From Pelagibacteraceae bacterium (lineage in GTDB: Bacteria; Pseudomonadota; Alphaproteobacteria; Pelagibacterales; Pelagibacteraceae), in the NCBI GenBank assembly GCA_008638205.1, contig VTPO01000005.1, forward strand, positions 1 through 64,000: a stretch of 64,000 bases of DNA, in the 5' to 3' direction. The notes beneath the pieces were generated by a model that did not search any database, was not told where the DNA came from, and was given only the letters and a program-made list of their open reading frames with translations. Positions 50,103 through 58,500 of the stretch are shown here, in pieces. Each line of letters opens with the position of its first letter. Position 1 is the first letter of the stretch. The translations under genes and the position numbers were made by a program.

Positions 50103-50840
50103 ATGATTTTCAGCAAAGAATTTACATCAGCCATACTAATTATAGGTAACGAAATATTATCAGGCAGAACTGTTGATAAAAATACAAGCTTTATAGCAAA
50201 ATGGTTAGGTGATCTAGGTATTAGCGTAGAAGAAGTAAAAATTATTCCAGACAAAGAGGATGTAATCATTGCTTCTTTAAACGAATTGAGAAAAAAATAT
50301 CAGTATGTCTTCACTACAGGAGGTATAGGACCTACACATGATGATATTACTTCAGAGTCGGTAGCAAAAACTTTTGGAAAAAAATACGAATACAATAAAG
50401 AGGCTTATGCGATTCTTGAAAAATACTATGCTAATTCTGAATTCAATGAAGGAAGAAAAAAAATGGCGAAAATGCCAGAAGGTGCAACTTTAATATACAA
50501 TGTGCAAGGATCTGCGCCAGCCTTTTTTTTAGAAAATGTTTTTGTGTTGCCAGGAATTCCAAGCTATGTAGAGTTAATGCTACCTCAATTAAAGGAGGTA
50601 TTGATTGGCGGTAAAAAAATTATCTCTGTTTCTTGCGATGCCAAAGTAAGAGAAAGTAGTATTGCTGTGGAGCTTTCAATCATACAGGACAAATACCCAG
50701 ACATAGACATAGGTAGCTATCCGTATTCAAAAGAAGGTGGTTTTGGTACAATACTTGTTATGAGGTCTGTAGATGAAGACAGAGCAAACAAATGTAAAAA
50801 AGAAATTGAAACAATGCTTAGCAAGTTTGTTCAAAAATAA
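50103..50840 (+). CDS. MoaB/CinA-like competence-damage/molybdopterin-binding domain protein
   Basis: AILIIGNEILSGRTVDKNTSF, VFTTGGIGPTHDDITSESVAKTF. Confidence 0.93.
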   Translation: MIFSKEFTSAILIIGNEILSGRTVDKNTSFIAKWLGDLGISVEEVKIIPDKEDVIIASLNELRKKYQYVFTTGGIGPTHDDITSESVAKTFGKKYEYNKEAYAILEKYYANSEFNEGRKKMAKMPEGATLIYNVQGSAPAFFLENVFVLPGIPSYVELMLPQLKEVLIGGKKIISVSCDAKVRESSIAVELSIIQDKYPDIDIGSYPYSKEGGFGTILVMRSVDEDRANKCKKEIETMLSKFVQK

Positions 50841-51682
50841 TGTTTTCTATTTGCATTCCTACTTTAAATAATTTTAATTATCTAAAAATTTGCTTAGAAA
50901 GCTTAAAAAAAAACTCTATCCTTAACAATGAAATAATTGTTCATGTGAATGAAGGTGGCGACGAAACTCTCCAATATGTAAAAAATAACAATTACTCACA
51001 TACCTTTTCAAAAGAAAAACTTGGAGTATGCTCTTCAGTAAATTTGGCAGCAAAAAAAGCAACTAAAGATTTTATCGTTTATGCGCATGACGATATGTAT
51101 TTTTTGCCAAAATGGGATCTTGTTTTAAAAAACGAAATATCAAAATTAAAAAACAATTTATTTTATTTATCAGGCACTATGATGGGTCCTAAAGAGCATA
51201 TAGATTTTGACTGTGGAGATACCTACCAAAATTTTAATGAAGAAAAATTGTTAAAGAATTATACTAATTATAATCTTTATGATCATCAGGGTACTCACTG
51301 GGCACCACATGTACTTCATAAAGATCTTTGGAATAAAATTTCTGGCTTTGATGAAGCTTTTGATCCTGGCATTGGATCTGACCCTGATTTGAATATGAGA
51401 CTATGGAATGAAAACGTTAGGTATTTTAAGGGTATTAATGATTTTAAAGTGTACCATTTTGGCTCTATTAGCATACGAAAGAAAAAAGACTTGATTAGCA
51501 ATAATGGAACAAGACAATTTTTAAAAAAATGGGGAATGAGTGTGTCTTTTTTTAAAAAACATTATTTAAGATCTATGCAGGTATTTAAAGAGCCATTGCA
51601 AGAACCTGAAAAAAACCTATCTTACTATTTTGAACTTTTGATATGCAAAACAAAGTTAATTTTGCTTTTCTTTCAAAAATAA
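50840..51682 (+). CDS. Glycosyltransferase family 2 protein
   Basis: FSICIPTLNNFNYLKICLESL, DDMYFLPKWD, GIGSDPDLNMRLW. Confidence 0.88.
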   Translation: MFSICIPTLNNFNYLKICLESLKKNSILNNEIIVHVNEGGDETLQYVKNNNYSHTFSKEKLGVCSSVNLAAKKATKDFIVYAHDDMYFLPKWDLVLKNEISKLKNNLFYLSGTMMGPKEHIDFDCGDTYQNFNEEKLLKNYTNYNLYDHQGTHWAPHVLHKDLWNKISGFDEAFDPGIGSDPDLNMRLWNENVRYFKGINDFKVYHFGSISIRKKKDLISNNGTRQFLKKWGMSVSFFKKHYLRSMQVFKEPLQEPEKNLSYYFELLICKTKLILLFFQK

Positions 51683-51757
51683 ACCATTGCTCATTTAATA
51701 GCTAAATTATAAAAGAAGTGATGTTTTTTTGGAAAGCATACATAGCCAGTATAATTT

Positions 51758-52861
51758 ATGACAAGTTTTTATAAAAGAATATTTCCAATAAAATTTTTAA
51801 ATTACTGGAAAAAAAATAGAATAAAATTTTCTTTTAATAAAGAATTACAAAATATAACTGATGATTTTTTAAAATCAAAATCAGAAAAATTTATTTCAAA
51901 CTATTGGAATATCTTAGCAATTAATCATTATAATTATATTTTGAAAGATAAGGGTGTATCAGGTTATGGAAGTTCAATTGCTAGATGGTATAGTACAATT
52001 TTATTAATCGATAATTCTTTAGAAAAATTATTAAATGTATTTTCTAAATTTAAAATAGATTTAAAAAAAGTTGAATTTTGCAAAATACATAAAAACTTTA
52101 CTGTAGTTGAAAGTGCAAATTATAATTATATATGTTGTCTACTTTTTAATTTTATAAAAAAAAATAAAAAGTTAAAATTTTTATCTAAACTTCAAAAAAA
52201 ATCTTACTTAAATTTTGATACTCCTTTTTTAAAAATAGAAAACTTTAAAGTGTCAAGCGACATGATGATTTCACTTTTAGATTATTTTAAAATTGAGAGA
52301 CTTGTTAATTTTAAAAAAGACAAGATAATTTTAGAAATTGGTGCAGGATCTGGTAGACTATCTGATTGTATATTGACTTTAAATAAAAATACAAAGTATC
52401 TTATTTGCGATATAGTACCTTCATATTATTTGTCTTATAAAAGACTTAAAGCTTCATTTCCATATAAAAAAATTTGTTGTTTAAATAGTGAGGATAAGCA
52501 ACCGGAAGTTATAAAAGAAAAAATAAATAAAAATGACATTATTTTTATTTATCCAAACCATCTAAGTATGTTGAGCAAAAAAAGTATTGACTGTACAATT
52601 TGTGTGAATTTTTTACAGGAAGTAAACAAAAAAACTGTTTTAGAATATTTTAATATAATAAATTTTATCTCAAAAAAATTGTATTTAAGTGTTTTTAAAA
52701 ATATGAAAAATTGGTACTCAGGAACTCTTTTTAAAAAAACAGAAAAATATGATTTTTTTAAAGGAGATTATGACATTCCGAATAAATGGAAAAAAGTTTT
52801 TGTTGAGGAATTATATTACCCATCATCACAAATATGCGCAGGGTATCTTTTGAAGGATTAA
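51758..52861 (+). CDS. Putative sugar O-methyltransferase
   Basis: GVSGYGSSIARWYSTILLID; SAM motif IILEIGAGSGRLSDCIL; VNFLQEVNK. Confidence 0.75.
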   Translation: MTSFYKRIFPIKFLNYWKKNRIKFSFNKELQNITDDFLKSKSEKFISNYWNILAINHYNYILKDKGVSGYGSSIARWYSTILLIDNSLEKLLNVFSKFKIDLKKVEFCKIHKNFTVVESANYNYICCLLFNFIKKNKKLKFLSKLQKKSYLNFDTPFLKIENFKVSSDMMISLLDYFKIERLVNFKKDKIILEIGAGSGRLSDCILTLNKNTKYLICDIVPSYYLSYKRLKASFPYKKICCLNSEDKQPEVIKEKINKNDIIFIYPNHLSMLSKKSIDCTICVNFLQEVNKKTVLEYFNIINFISKKLYLSVFKNMKNWYSGTLFKKTEKYDFFKGDYDIPNKWKKVFVEELYYPSSQICAGYLLKD

Positions 52862-52919
52862 ATAATAATTTATTAATAAAGTTGTATTTGGTTTTTAAAT
52901 CAAATAATAAATATAACAT

Positions 52920-53004
52920 GCCCTCGTGGTGGAATGGTAGACACAAAGGACTTAAAATCCTTGCACTTCGGTGAGTGCCGGTTCAAGTCCGGCCGAGGGC
53001 ACCA
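52920..53004 (+). tRNA. tRNA-Leu(UAA), encoded CCA
   Basis: Acceptor GCCCTCG/CGAGGGC, anticodon loop CTTAAAA, long variable arm TTGCACTTCGGTGAGT, T arm GCCGG-TTCAAGT-CCGGC, then ACCA. Confidence 0.96.
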
Positions 53005-53010
53005 CTTAAA

Positions 53011-53229
53011 GTGAATAAAATTATTTTAATATTTTTTATTATAATATTTGCTTCTTCCTGTTCAGAAATTTCTAAAGAAGAAAAATACATTAAAAATTGT
53101 GTAAAAGATGGAATGAAATTGAAGGGTATGGAGGAATACCTAACAGTAAAAGCCTGTGAGCTCGCAAAAAAACAAAACCCAGATGTATTTAATTATTATG
53201 AGGGTAAAATTTTTTCTATAAAAAGATGA
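53011..53229 (+). CDS. Small putative lipoprotein, GTG start 6 nt after tRNA CCA end
   Basis: VNKIILIFFIIIFASSCSEISKEE: signal plus lipobox-like ASSC. Confidence 0.6.
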   Translation: MNKIILIFFIIIFASSCSEISKEEKYIKNCVKDGMKLKGMEEYLTVKACELAKKQNPDVFNYYEGKIFSIKR

Positions 53230-53307
53230 TTATGAGACTGGAAGATGTTAGGGACTTATGGTCTACTTACAAATATGTTAAAAATTCATTTATTTTTTTA
53301 AAAAGAA

Positions 53308-53335
53308 TGTGCATAAATTGTGCACTAGTGTGCAT
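53308..53335. repeat. Three TGTGCAY heptamers spaced 11 and 10 bp
   Basis: TGTGCAT 53308, TGTGCAC 53319, TGTGCAT 53329. Confidence 0.7.
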
Positions 53336-53384
53336 TGAAAAAAAACAAAAAATTAAAGTGCTTGAAATGACTGGTGTAATTACT

Positions 53385-53449
53385 GTGGAAGTAGACTTAA
53401 AATCCTTGCACTTCGGTGAGTGCCAGTTCGAGTCTGGCCGAGGGCACCA
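53385..53449 (+). pseudogene. tRNA-Leu(UAA) remnant (3' half, internally deleted 5' half)
   Basis: GACTTAAAATCCTTGCACTTCGGTGAGTGCCAGTTCGAGTCTGGCCGAGGGCACCA nearly identical to 3' part of the tRNA at 52920-53004. Confidence 0.93.
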
Positions 53450-53452
53450 TTC

Positions 53453-54283
53453 ATGAAATGTAGTTTAAAAAATTTATTTAAAAAAATATTTGAATTTTTT
53501 GGATACACAATAAAAAGAAATTATCCTGATAGGGTTTTTCAGTTCCCTAATAAATTTTTTCCAATTGAAATGAACGAAGTGCAAAAAAAAATTATAGTGG
53601 ATAGTGAAATATATTCTATGACCGGAAGAATAAGAATGTCTCTTTTGACAAAGATTATTGAATACTTAAATAAACAAAATGCTGAGGGTGATATCGTTGA
53701 ATGTGGGGTCTGGAGGGGCGGTAATTTAATATGTGCTCAATTATATTTAAATCATTTAAACTTTAAAAAGAATATAATTGGTTATGATACATTTGATGGC
53801 ATGACCGAACCATCAGATTATGATGTTCAAATAGTTCAAACTAAACCTGATAGTAAAAATAATTTTAGTCCGAAACTAAGAAAAATACTTGCATCAGAGT
53901 GGATGAAAGCAACCGATAAGTATATTAATAAAGGAAAAAATATTTGGGCATATAGTAGTATGGAGGAAGTTAAGCAAAACATAAAAGAAAAAGTACCAAA
54001 TAATAACATTAAACTTATAAAAGGACCCGTCGAAGAAACATTGTTAATCAAGGATAATTTACCTGAAAAAATATCTTTATTAAGACTAGATACAGATTTT
54101 TATGAGAGTACAAAAATTGAGTTGGAAGTCTTATTTCCAAAACTGATCAAAGGTGGATTTTTAATTATTGATGATTATGGTCATTGGAAAGGTGCGAGAA
54201 AAGCTGTAGATGACTACTTTAGTAAAAAAATGCCCTTTGTTCATTTTATAGATGAAACTTGTCGTCTAATAATTAAAAATTAA
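53453..54283 (+). CDS. TylF/MycF-type macrocin O-methyltransferase family protein (start trimmed)
   Basis: EGDIVECGVWRGGNLICAQLYL, GYDTFDGMTEPSDYDV, LLRLDTDFYESTKIELEVLFPKLIKGGFLIIDDYGHWKGARKAVDDYF. Confidence 0.9.
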   Translation: MKCSLKNLFKKIFEFFGYTIKRNYPDRVFQFPNKFFPIEMNEVQKKIIVDSEIYSMTGRIRMSLLTKIIEYLNKQNAEGDIVECGVWRGGNLICAQLYLNHLNFKKNIIGYDTFDGMTEPSDYDVQIVQTKPDSKNNFSPKLRKILASEWMKATDKYINKGKNIWAYSSMEEVKQNIKEKVPNNNIKLIKGPVEETLLIKDNLPEKISLLRLDTDFYESTKIELEVLFPKLIKGGFLIIDDYGHWKGARKAVDDYFSKKMPFVHFIDETCRLIIKN

Positions 54284-54365
54284 AAACACTTTGATCAAAA
54301 CATTTGATTTGAGGAATAATAATGAGTTATAAACAAAATTATAATTAAGAATTAAACAAATTCTA

Positions 54366-54452
54366 GCCCTCACAGTGAAATTGGTAGACACAAAGGACTT
54401 AAAATCCTTGCACTTCGGTGAGTGCCAGTTCGAATTCCGGCCGAGGGCACCA
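54366..54452 (+). tRNA. tRNA-Leu(UAA)-like copy, probably degenerate
   Basis: Full length, but acceptor position 7 mismatched (A-C), C at position 8, 8-nt T loop (TTCGAATT) and A-C mismatch in T stem. Confidence 0.65.
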
Positions 54453-54502
54453 TAATCTTATCTATTTATTTCAGTCTTTATTGGAGATAGTATTCTTTAA
54501 TT

Positions 54503-54841
54503 ATGAAACTTATAGTAGCTTATTTTTTTCTATTTTCGGGAATTGTTCTAGGTAGCACTGCTAACAGTCTGCTTAAATTAACGGAAGGTTTCACAAAGCC
54601 TTTGCTATCTATCTTCTGCTCTGTGTTTATTATTCTAGCAATTTACTGCCTCTCTAAAGCGATGACTGTTATTCCAGCTGGATTTACCTACGCTACTTAT
54701 GGAGGTCTTACAATTACAGCTGTAACTTTGTTTGGAATGTTTAAATATAATCAAGTTCCAAATGTTTATGGAATTATAGGTTTATTATTTATTATCGTAG
54801 GTGTAATTCTGGTAAATTATTTTGGAAGAATAAGTTCTTAA
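54503..54841 (+). CDS. Small multidrug resistance (SMR/EmrE) family transporter
   Basis: Four TM; GIVLGSTANSLLKLTEGFTKPLLS, YCLSKAMTVIPAGFTYATYGGLTI. Confidence 0.9.
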   Translation: MKLIVAYFFLFSGIVLGSTANSLLKLTEGFTKPLLSIFCSVFIILAIYCLSKAMTVIPAGFTYATYGGLTITAVTLFGMFKYNQVPNVYGIIGLLFIIVGVILVNYFGRISS

Positions 54842-56787
54842 ATATCTAAATTTAAAATTTTACCAGCATTTTCAGATATAAATTTAAGTCTTAAATCCGC
54901 GTCTTTTCCCATGAGATCATTTATTAATTTACTAGTTACTTTATATTTAGTCTTATCTGTTGGCACAGATACTTTAATTAAATTTCTAGTCTCTTTATTC
55001 ATCGTAGTTTCTTTTAACTGAGCAGGCATCATTTCTCCTAAACCTTTAAATCTACCTATTTCAACTTTAGCATTTTTTTTAAAACTTTTAACAATCTTAT
55101 CTTTTGCCTTGTCATCTCTTACATAAAAAGTTTGAGCTCCAGAGCTAATTTTGTACAAAGGCGGAACAGCCATAAATAATCTGCCGTCTTTAATTAATTC
55201 AGGCATTTCAATAAAAAAGAAAGTTAATAACAATGTAGAGATATGATCTCCATCTACATCGGCATCCGTCATGATGATAATTTTTTCATAACGCAAATCT
55301 TTTCTTGTATATTTATTTCCTCTTTGACAGCCTAATGCTTGAAGTAGATTTCCAATTTCATTATTTGCAAGAATTTTTGCAGTATTAGAATTTTTTACAT
55401 TTAAAATTTTTCCTCTTAGAGGCAGTATAGCTTGAGTATAGCGGTCCCTTGCTTGTTTTGCAGACCCACCTGCAGAATCACCCTCAACAATGAAAAGCTC
55501 TGTTCCCTCAGTCTTATCGCTAGCACAATCTGCCAATTTTCCTGGTAGTCGAATTTTTCTGAAAGAAGTTTGTCTTTCAACATTGTCATTTAATTCATAA
55601 AGATTTCTCTCTCTAATTTTCTCTTCAATAAAAGTTAAAATTGATTTTGCAGCTTTTGAATTTCTGTTAAGCCAGTCTTCAAATAGAATGGACACTGACT
55701 GATCGCAGTATTTAAGCACAAAGAAAGAGGATAACTTGTTTTTAGTTTGTCCTTCAAATTCTGGATTACCTATAAAAACAGAAACTATATAACTAGCATG
55801 GCTAAAAATATCTTCTTGAGATGCTTTAATTACTGTTTTGTTGTTTTTTAATTTAGCATATTTTCGGATTGCTTTTGCAACACCGCCTCTAAAGCCACTT
55901 TCATGAGTTCCACCATTCGAAGTCGGAACTGTATTTGCAAAAGACTTGGTAAAATTATTTTTATTATCATGCCATTGAATAACCAGTTCTACTTTCCCTT
56001 TTTTGTCTTGAAAATCTCCTTTAAGGGAGCAAATTTTATCGTGGACCTTCTTAGCATTGGATAATTCAGATTTTAAATATTGCTCCAATCCTTCCGGATA
56101 AAATAAGGTATCTTTGTTTGGAATATTTTCTTTTCTACTTAATAGGCTTTTGTCACATTCCCAGTGAATTTTTACGCCCTTAAATAAAAAAGCTTTATTC
56201 CTACAAGTTTCATAAATTTTTATGGGAAGAAATTTTAAATCTTTTCCAAATATTTGATCATCAGGTAAAAAAGTAACTCTAGTACCGTGTGGAGAAGGGT
56301 AGGTTCCTTTTTGGACAAGTTTATTTAAAGGTTTGCCTCTAGAGTATTCCTGAAAGTGTATTTTTTTCTTTTTAAAAACTTCCACTTTCATTTTAGAAGA
56401 TAGCGCGTTGACTACCGACAAGCCAACCCCATGCAGTCCAGCCGACGTTGTGTATACTCCATCTTCTTTAAATTTTCCCCCAGAGTGAAGGGTGGTCATT
56501 ACCACCTCTAAAGCGCTTTTGTTTTTTTTAGGATGTTTGTCAATTGGAATTCCGCGTCCATTATCCATGACAGTTAAGGAGCCATTTTTATTTAATATTA
56601 TTGTTATTTCGGAAGCCTCCCCCGCAACGACTTCATCCATACAGTTGTCTATAATTTCATTTGCTAAGTGGTGATAGGCAGTTTCATCGGTACCACCAAT
56701 ATACATGCCTGGCCTTTTTCTTACCGGACTGAGGCCCTCTAAAACTTCAATATCTTTTGCTGAATAGTTATTTTTTTTTGTTACCAC
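54838..56787 (-). CDS. parE: DNA topoisomerase IV subunit B
   Basis: VLEGLSPVRKRPGMYIGGTDE, DNGRGIPIDKHPKKNKSALEVVMTTLHSGGKF, EGDSAGGSAKQARDR. Confidence 0.95.
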   Translation of the reverse strand: MVTKKNNYSAKDIEVLEGLSPVRKRPGMYIGGTDETAYHHLANEIIDNCMDEVVAGEASEITIILNKNGSLTVMDNGRGIPIDKHPKKNKSALEVVMTTLHSGGKFKEDGVYTTSAGLHGVGLSVVNALSSKMKVEVFKKKKIHFQEYSRGKPLNKLVQKGTYPSPHGTRVTFLPDDQIFGKDLKFLPIKIYETCRNKAFLFKGVKIHWECDKSLLSRKENIPNKDTLFYPEGLEQYLKSELSNAKKVHDKICSLKGDFQDKKGKVELVIQWHDNKNNFTKSFANTVPTSNGGTHESGFRGGVAKAIRKYAKLKNNKTVIKASQEDIFSHASYIVSVFIGNPEFEGQTKNKLSSFFVLKYCDQSVSILFEDWLNRNSKAAKSILTFIEEKIRERNLYELNDNVERQTSFRKIRLPGKLADCASDKTEGTELFIVEGDSAGGSAKQARDRYTQAILPLRGKILNVKNSNTAKILANNEIGNLLQALGCQRGNKYTRKDLRYEKIIIMTDADVDGDHISTLLLTFFFIEMPELIKDGRLFMAVPPLYKISSGAQTFYVRDDKAKDKIVKSFKKNAKVEIGRFKGLGEMMPAQLKETTMNKETRNLIKVSVPTDKTKYKVTSKLINDLMGKDADLRLKFISENAGKILNLDI

Positions 56788-56852
56788 GTTAAGATCATTA
56801 GATTAATTTAAAAAAATATACAGATTAATTTTTATTTGATTTTGAATAAAAA

Positions 56853-56890
56853 AAAACCCCACATTTTCATGCGGGGTTTTAATTTTTTAA
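56853..56890. terminator. Bidirectional intrinsic terminator, oriented after glnA (-)
   Basis: AAAACCCC-aCATTTTCATGc-GGGGTTTT flanked by A and T tracts. Confidence 0.9.
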
Positions 56891-56901
56891 AAAAACGCAG
56901 C

Positions 56902-58308
56902 TTAACAGCTGTAGTACATTTGATATTCTGCTGGATGAGGAGAATGTTCTAAATTGTAAACTTCTTCCATCTTAAGATCAATATATGCTGATATTTGATC
57001 ATCAGTAAATACGTTACCTGCTGTTAAAAAAGATCTGTCTTTATCAAGGCTTTCTAGCGCTTCTCGTAGAGAACCACAAACTTGTGGTACACCCTCAAGC
57101 TCTTCGGAACTTAAAGAGTATAAATCTTTATCAAAAGGTTGGCCTGGATCAATTTTATTTTTAATTCCATCAAGTCCTGCCATTAACATTGATGCAAAAG
57201 TTAAATAAGGGTTGCCAGCGGCATCTGGAAATCTTACTTCAACTCTTTTACCTTTAGGGCTAGTGCTAAACGGTATTCTACAACTCGCAGATCTATTTCT
57301 TGAGGAATAGGCAAGAATAACTGGAGCTTCAAATCCAGGAATTAATCTTTTGTAACTGTTTGTCGTAGCATTAGTAAATGCATTAAGAGCTTTAGCATGC
57401 TTGATGATTCCACCAATGTAGTAAAGACACTCTTGTGATAGACCTGCATACTTATCTCCAGCAAATGTTGGCTTGCCATCTTTCCAAATCGATTGGTGAC
57501 AGTGCATTCCCGAACCATTATCCCCTTTAACTGGCTTTGGCATAAACGTTGCGGTTTTGCCAAATGAGTGGGCAACCATGTGAGCTGCATATTTATAAAT
57601 TTGCATGTTATCTGCATTAGTAACCATTGTATCAAACATGGTTCCTAGTTCATGCTGAGAAGGAGCAACCTCATGGTGATGTTTTTCTACTTTCACACCC
57701 ATGTCTTTCATTGCTTTTAACGTTTCTGCTCTTAGATCTTGGCAGCTATCAACTGGTGGCACTGGAAAATATCCACCTTTTACTCCAGGTCTGTGACCCA
57801 TGTTACCATTTTCATATTTTTTATCTGAATTATAAGGACCTTCTGAACTGTCAATTTCAAAAGAAACTTTATTCATGGAGTTAGAAATTTTTACATCATC
57901 AAAAACAAAATATTCAGGCTCAGGTCCAAAATAAATAGTGTCACCAATGCCTGTTGTTTTTAAATACGCCTCTGCTTTTTTTGCAATCGATCTTGGATCT
58001 CTTTCGTAGTAATCTTTTTTAATCGGATCCATAATGTCACAAAAAATGACCAGTGTGTTATGAGAGGTAAAAGGATCGACAAAAGATCTCGTTAAGTCTG
58101 GTTTTAAAATCATATCTGATTCATTAATAGCCTTCCACCCAGCAATCGATGAACCATCAAAAAACGTTCCATCATTTAAAAAATCAGCATCAATCGTACT
58201 AATATCTTGAGTTAAGTGCTGAAGTTTCCCCCTAGGGTCCGTAAACCTCAAGTCTACAAATTCAATCTCTTTATCCTTAATTGTTTTTAAAATGTTTTCT
58301 GCAGTCAT
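56902..58308 (-). CDS. glnA: Glutamine synthetase type I
   Basis: [46 protein letters not shown], adenylylation-site region [17 protein letters not shown]. Confidence 0.96.
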   Translation of the reverse strand: MTAENILKTIKDKEIEFVDLRFTDPRGKLQHLTQDISTIDADFLNDGTFFDGSSIAGWKAINESDMILKPDLTRSFVDPFTSHNTLVIFCDIMDPIKKDYYERDPRSIAKKAEAYLKTTGIGDTIYFGPEPEYFVFDDVKISNSMNKVSFEIDSSEGPYNSDKKYENGNMGHRPGVKGGYFPVPPVDSCQDLRAETLKAMKDMGVKVEKHHHEVAPSQHELGTMFDTMVTNADNMQIYKYAAHMVAHSFGKTATFMPKPVKGDNGSGMHCHQSIWKDGKPTFAGDKYAGLSQECLYYIGGIIKHAKALNAFTNATTNSYKRLIPGFEAPVILAYSSRNRSASCRIPFSTSPKGKRVEVRFPDAAGNPYLTFASMLMAGLDGIKNKIDPGQPFDKDLYSLSSEELEGVPQVCGSLREALESLDKDRSFLTAGNVFTDDQISAYIDLKMEEVYNLEHSPHPAEYQMYYSC

Positions 58309-58500
58309 TTTTGTTAGCTCCTGTTATTTCTTAAGTTACAAATGGATAATTAATACTATTTAAGAATATTTATGAATGCTTTTATACCATGCCTGATATG
58401 CATATTGTTGATAATAAAATTTCATACTAACAAACAACTTTTGATTGAATATGCTTAAGTAATGCAAATATCTGCATAAAAGCATATAAAACAAATCTTA

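Noticed and set aside
49403-50269. 288-aa version of SfsA
   Set aside because: The first 56 residues overlap the divergent MoaB/CinA-like gene and lack family similarity; start trimmed to 50101.
53420-53452. N-terminal extension MPVRVWPRAPF of the methyltransferase ORF (and MPVQVRPRAPLK of the lipoprotein ORF)
   Set aside because: These residues are translated from the tRNA sequence; the ATG at 53453 and GTG at 53011 are more likely starts.
50840-54841. Full genomic island with integrase or phage genes
   Set aside because: No integrase, transposase, toxin-antitoxin or phage structural gene seen; only tRNA fragments and cargo support mobility, so it is reported as a hypothesis only.
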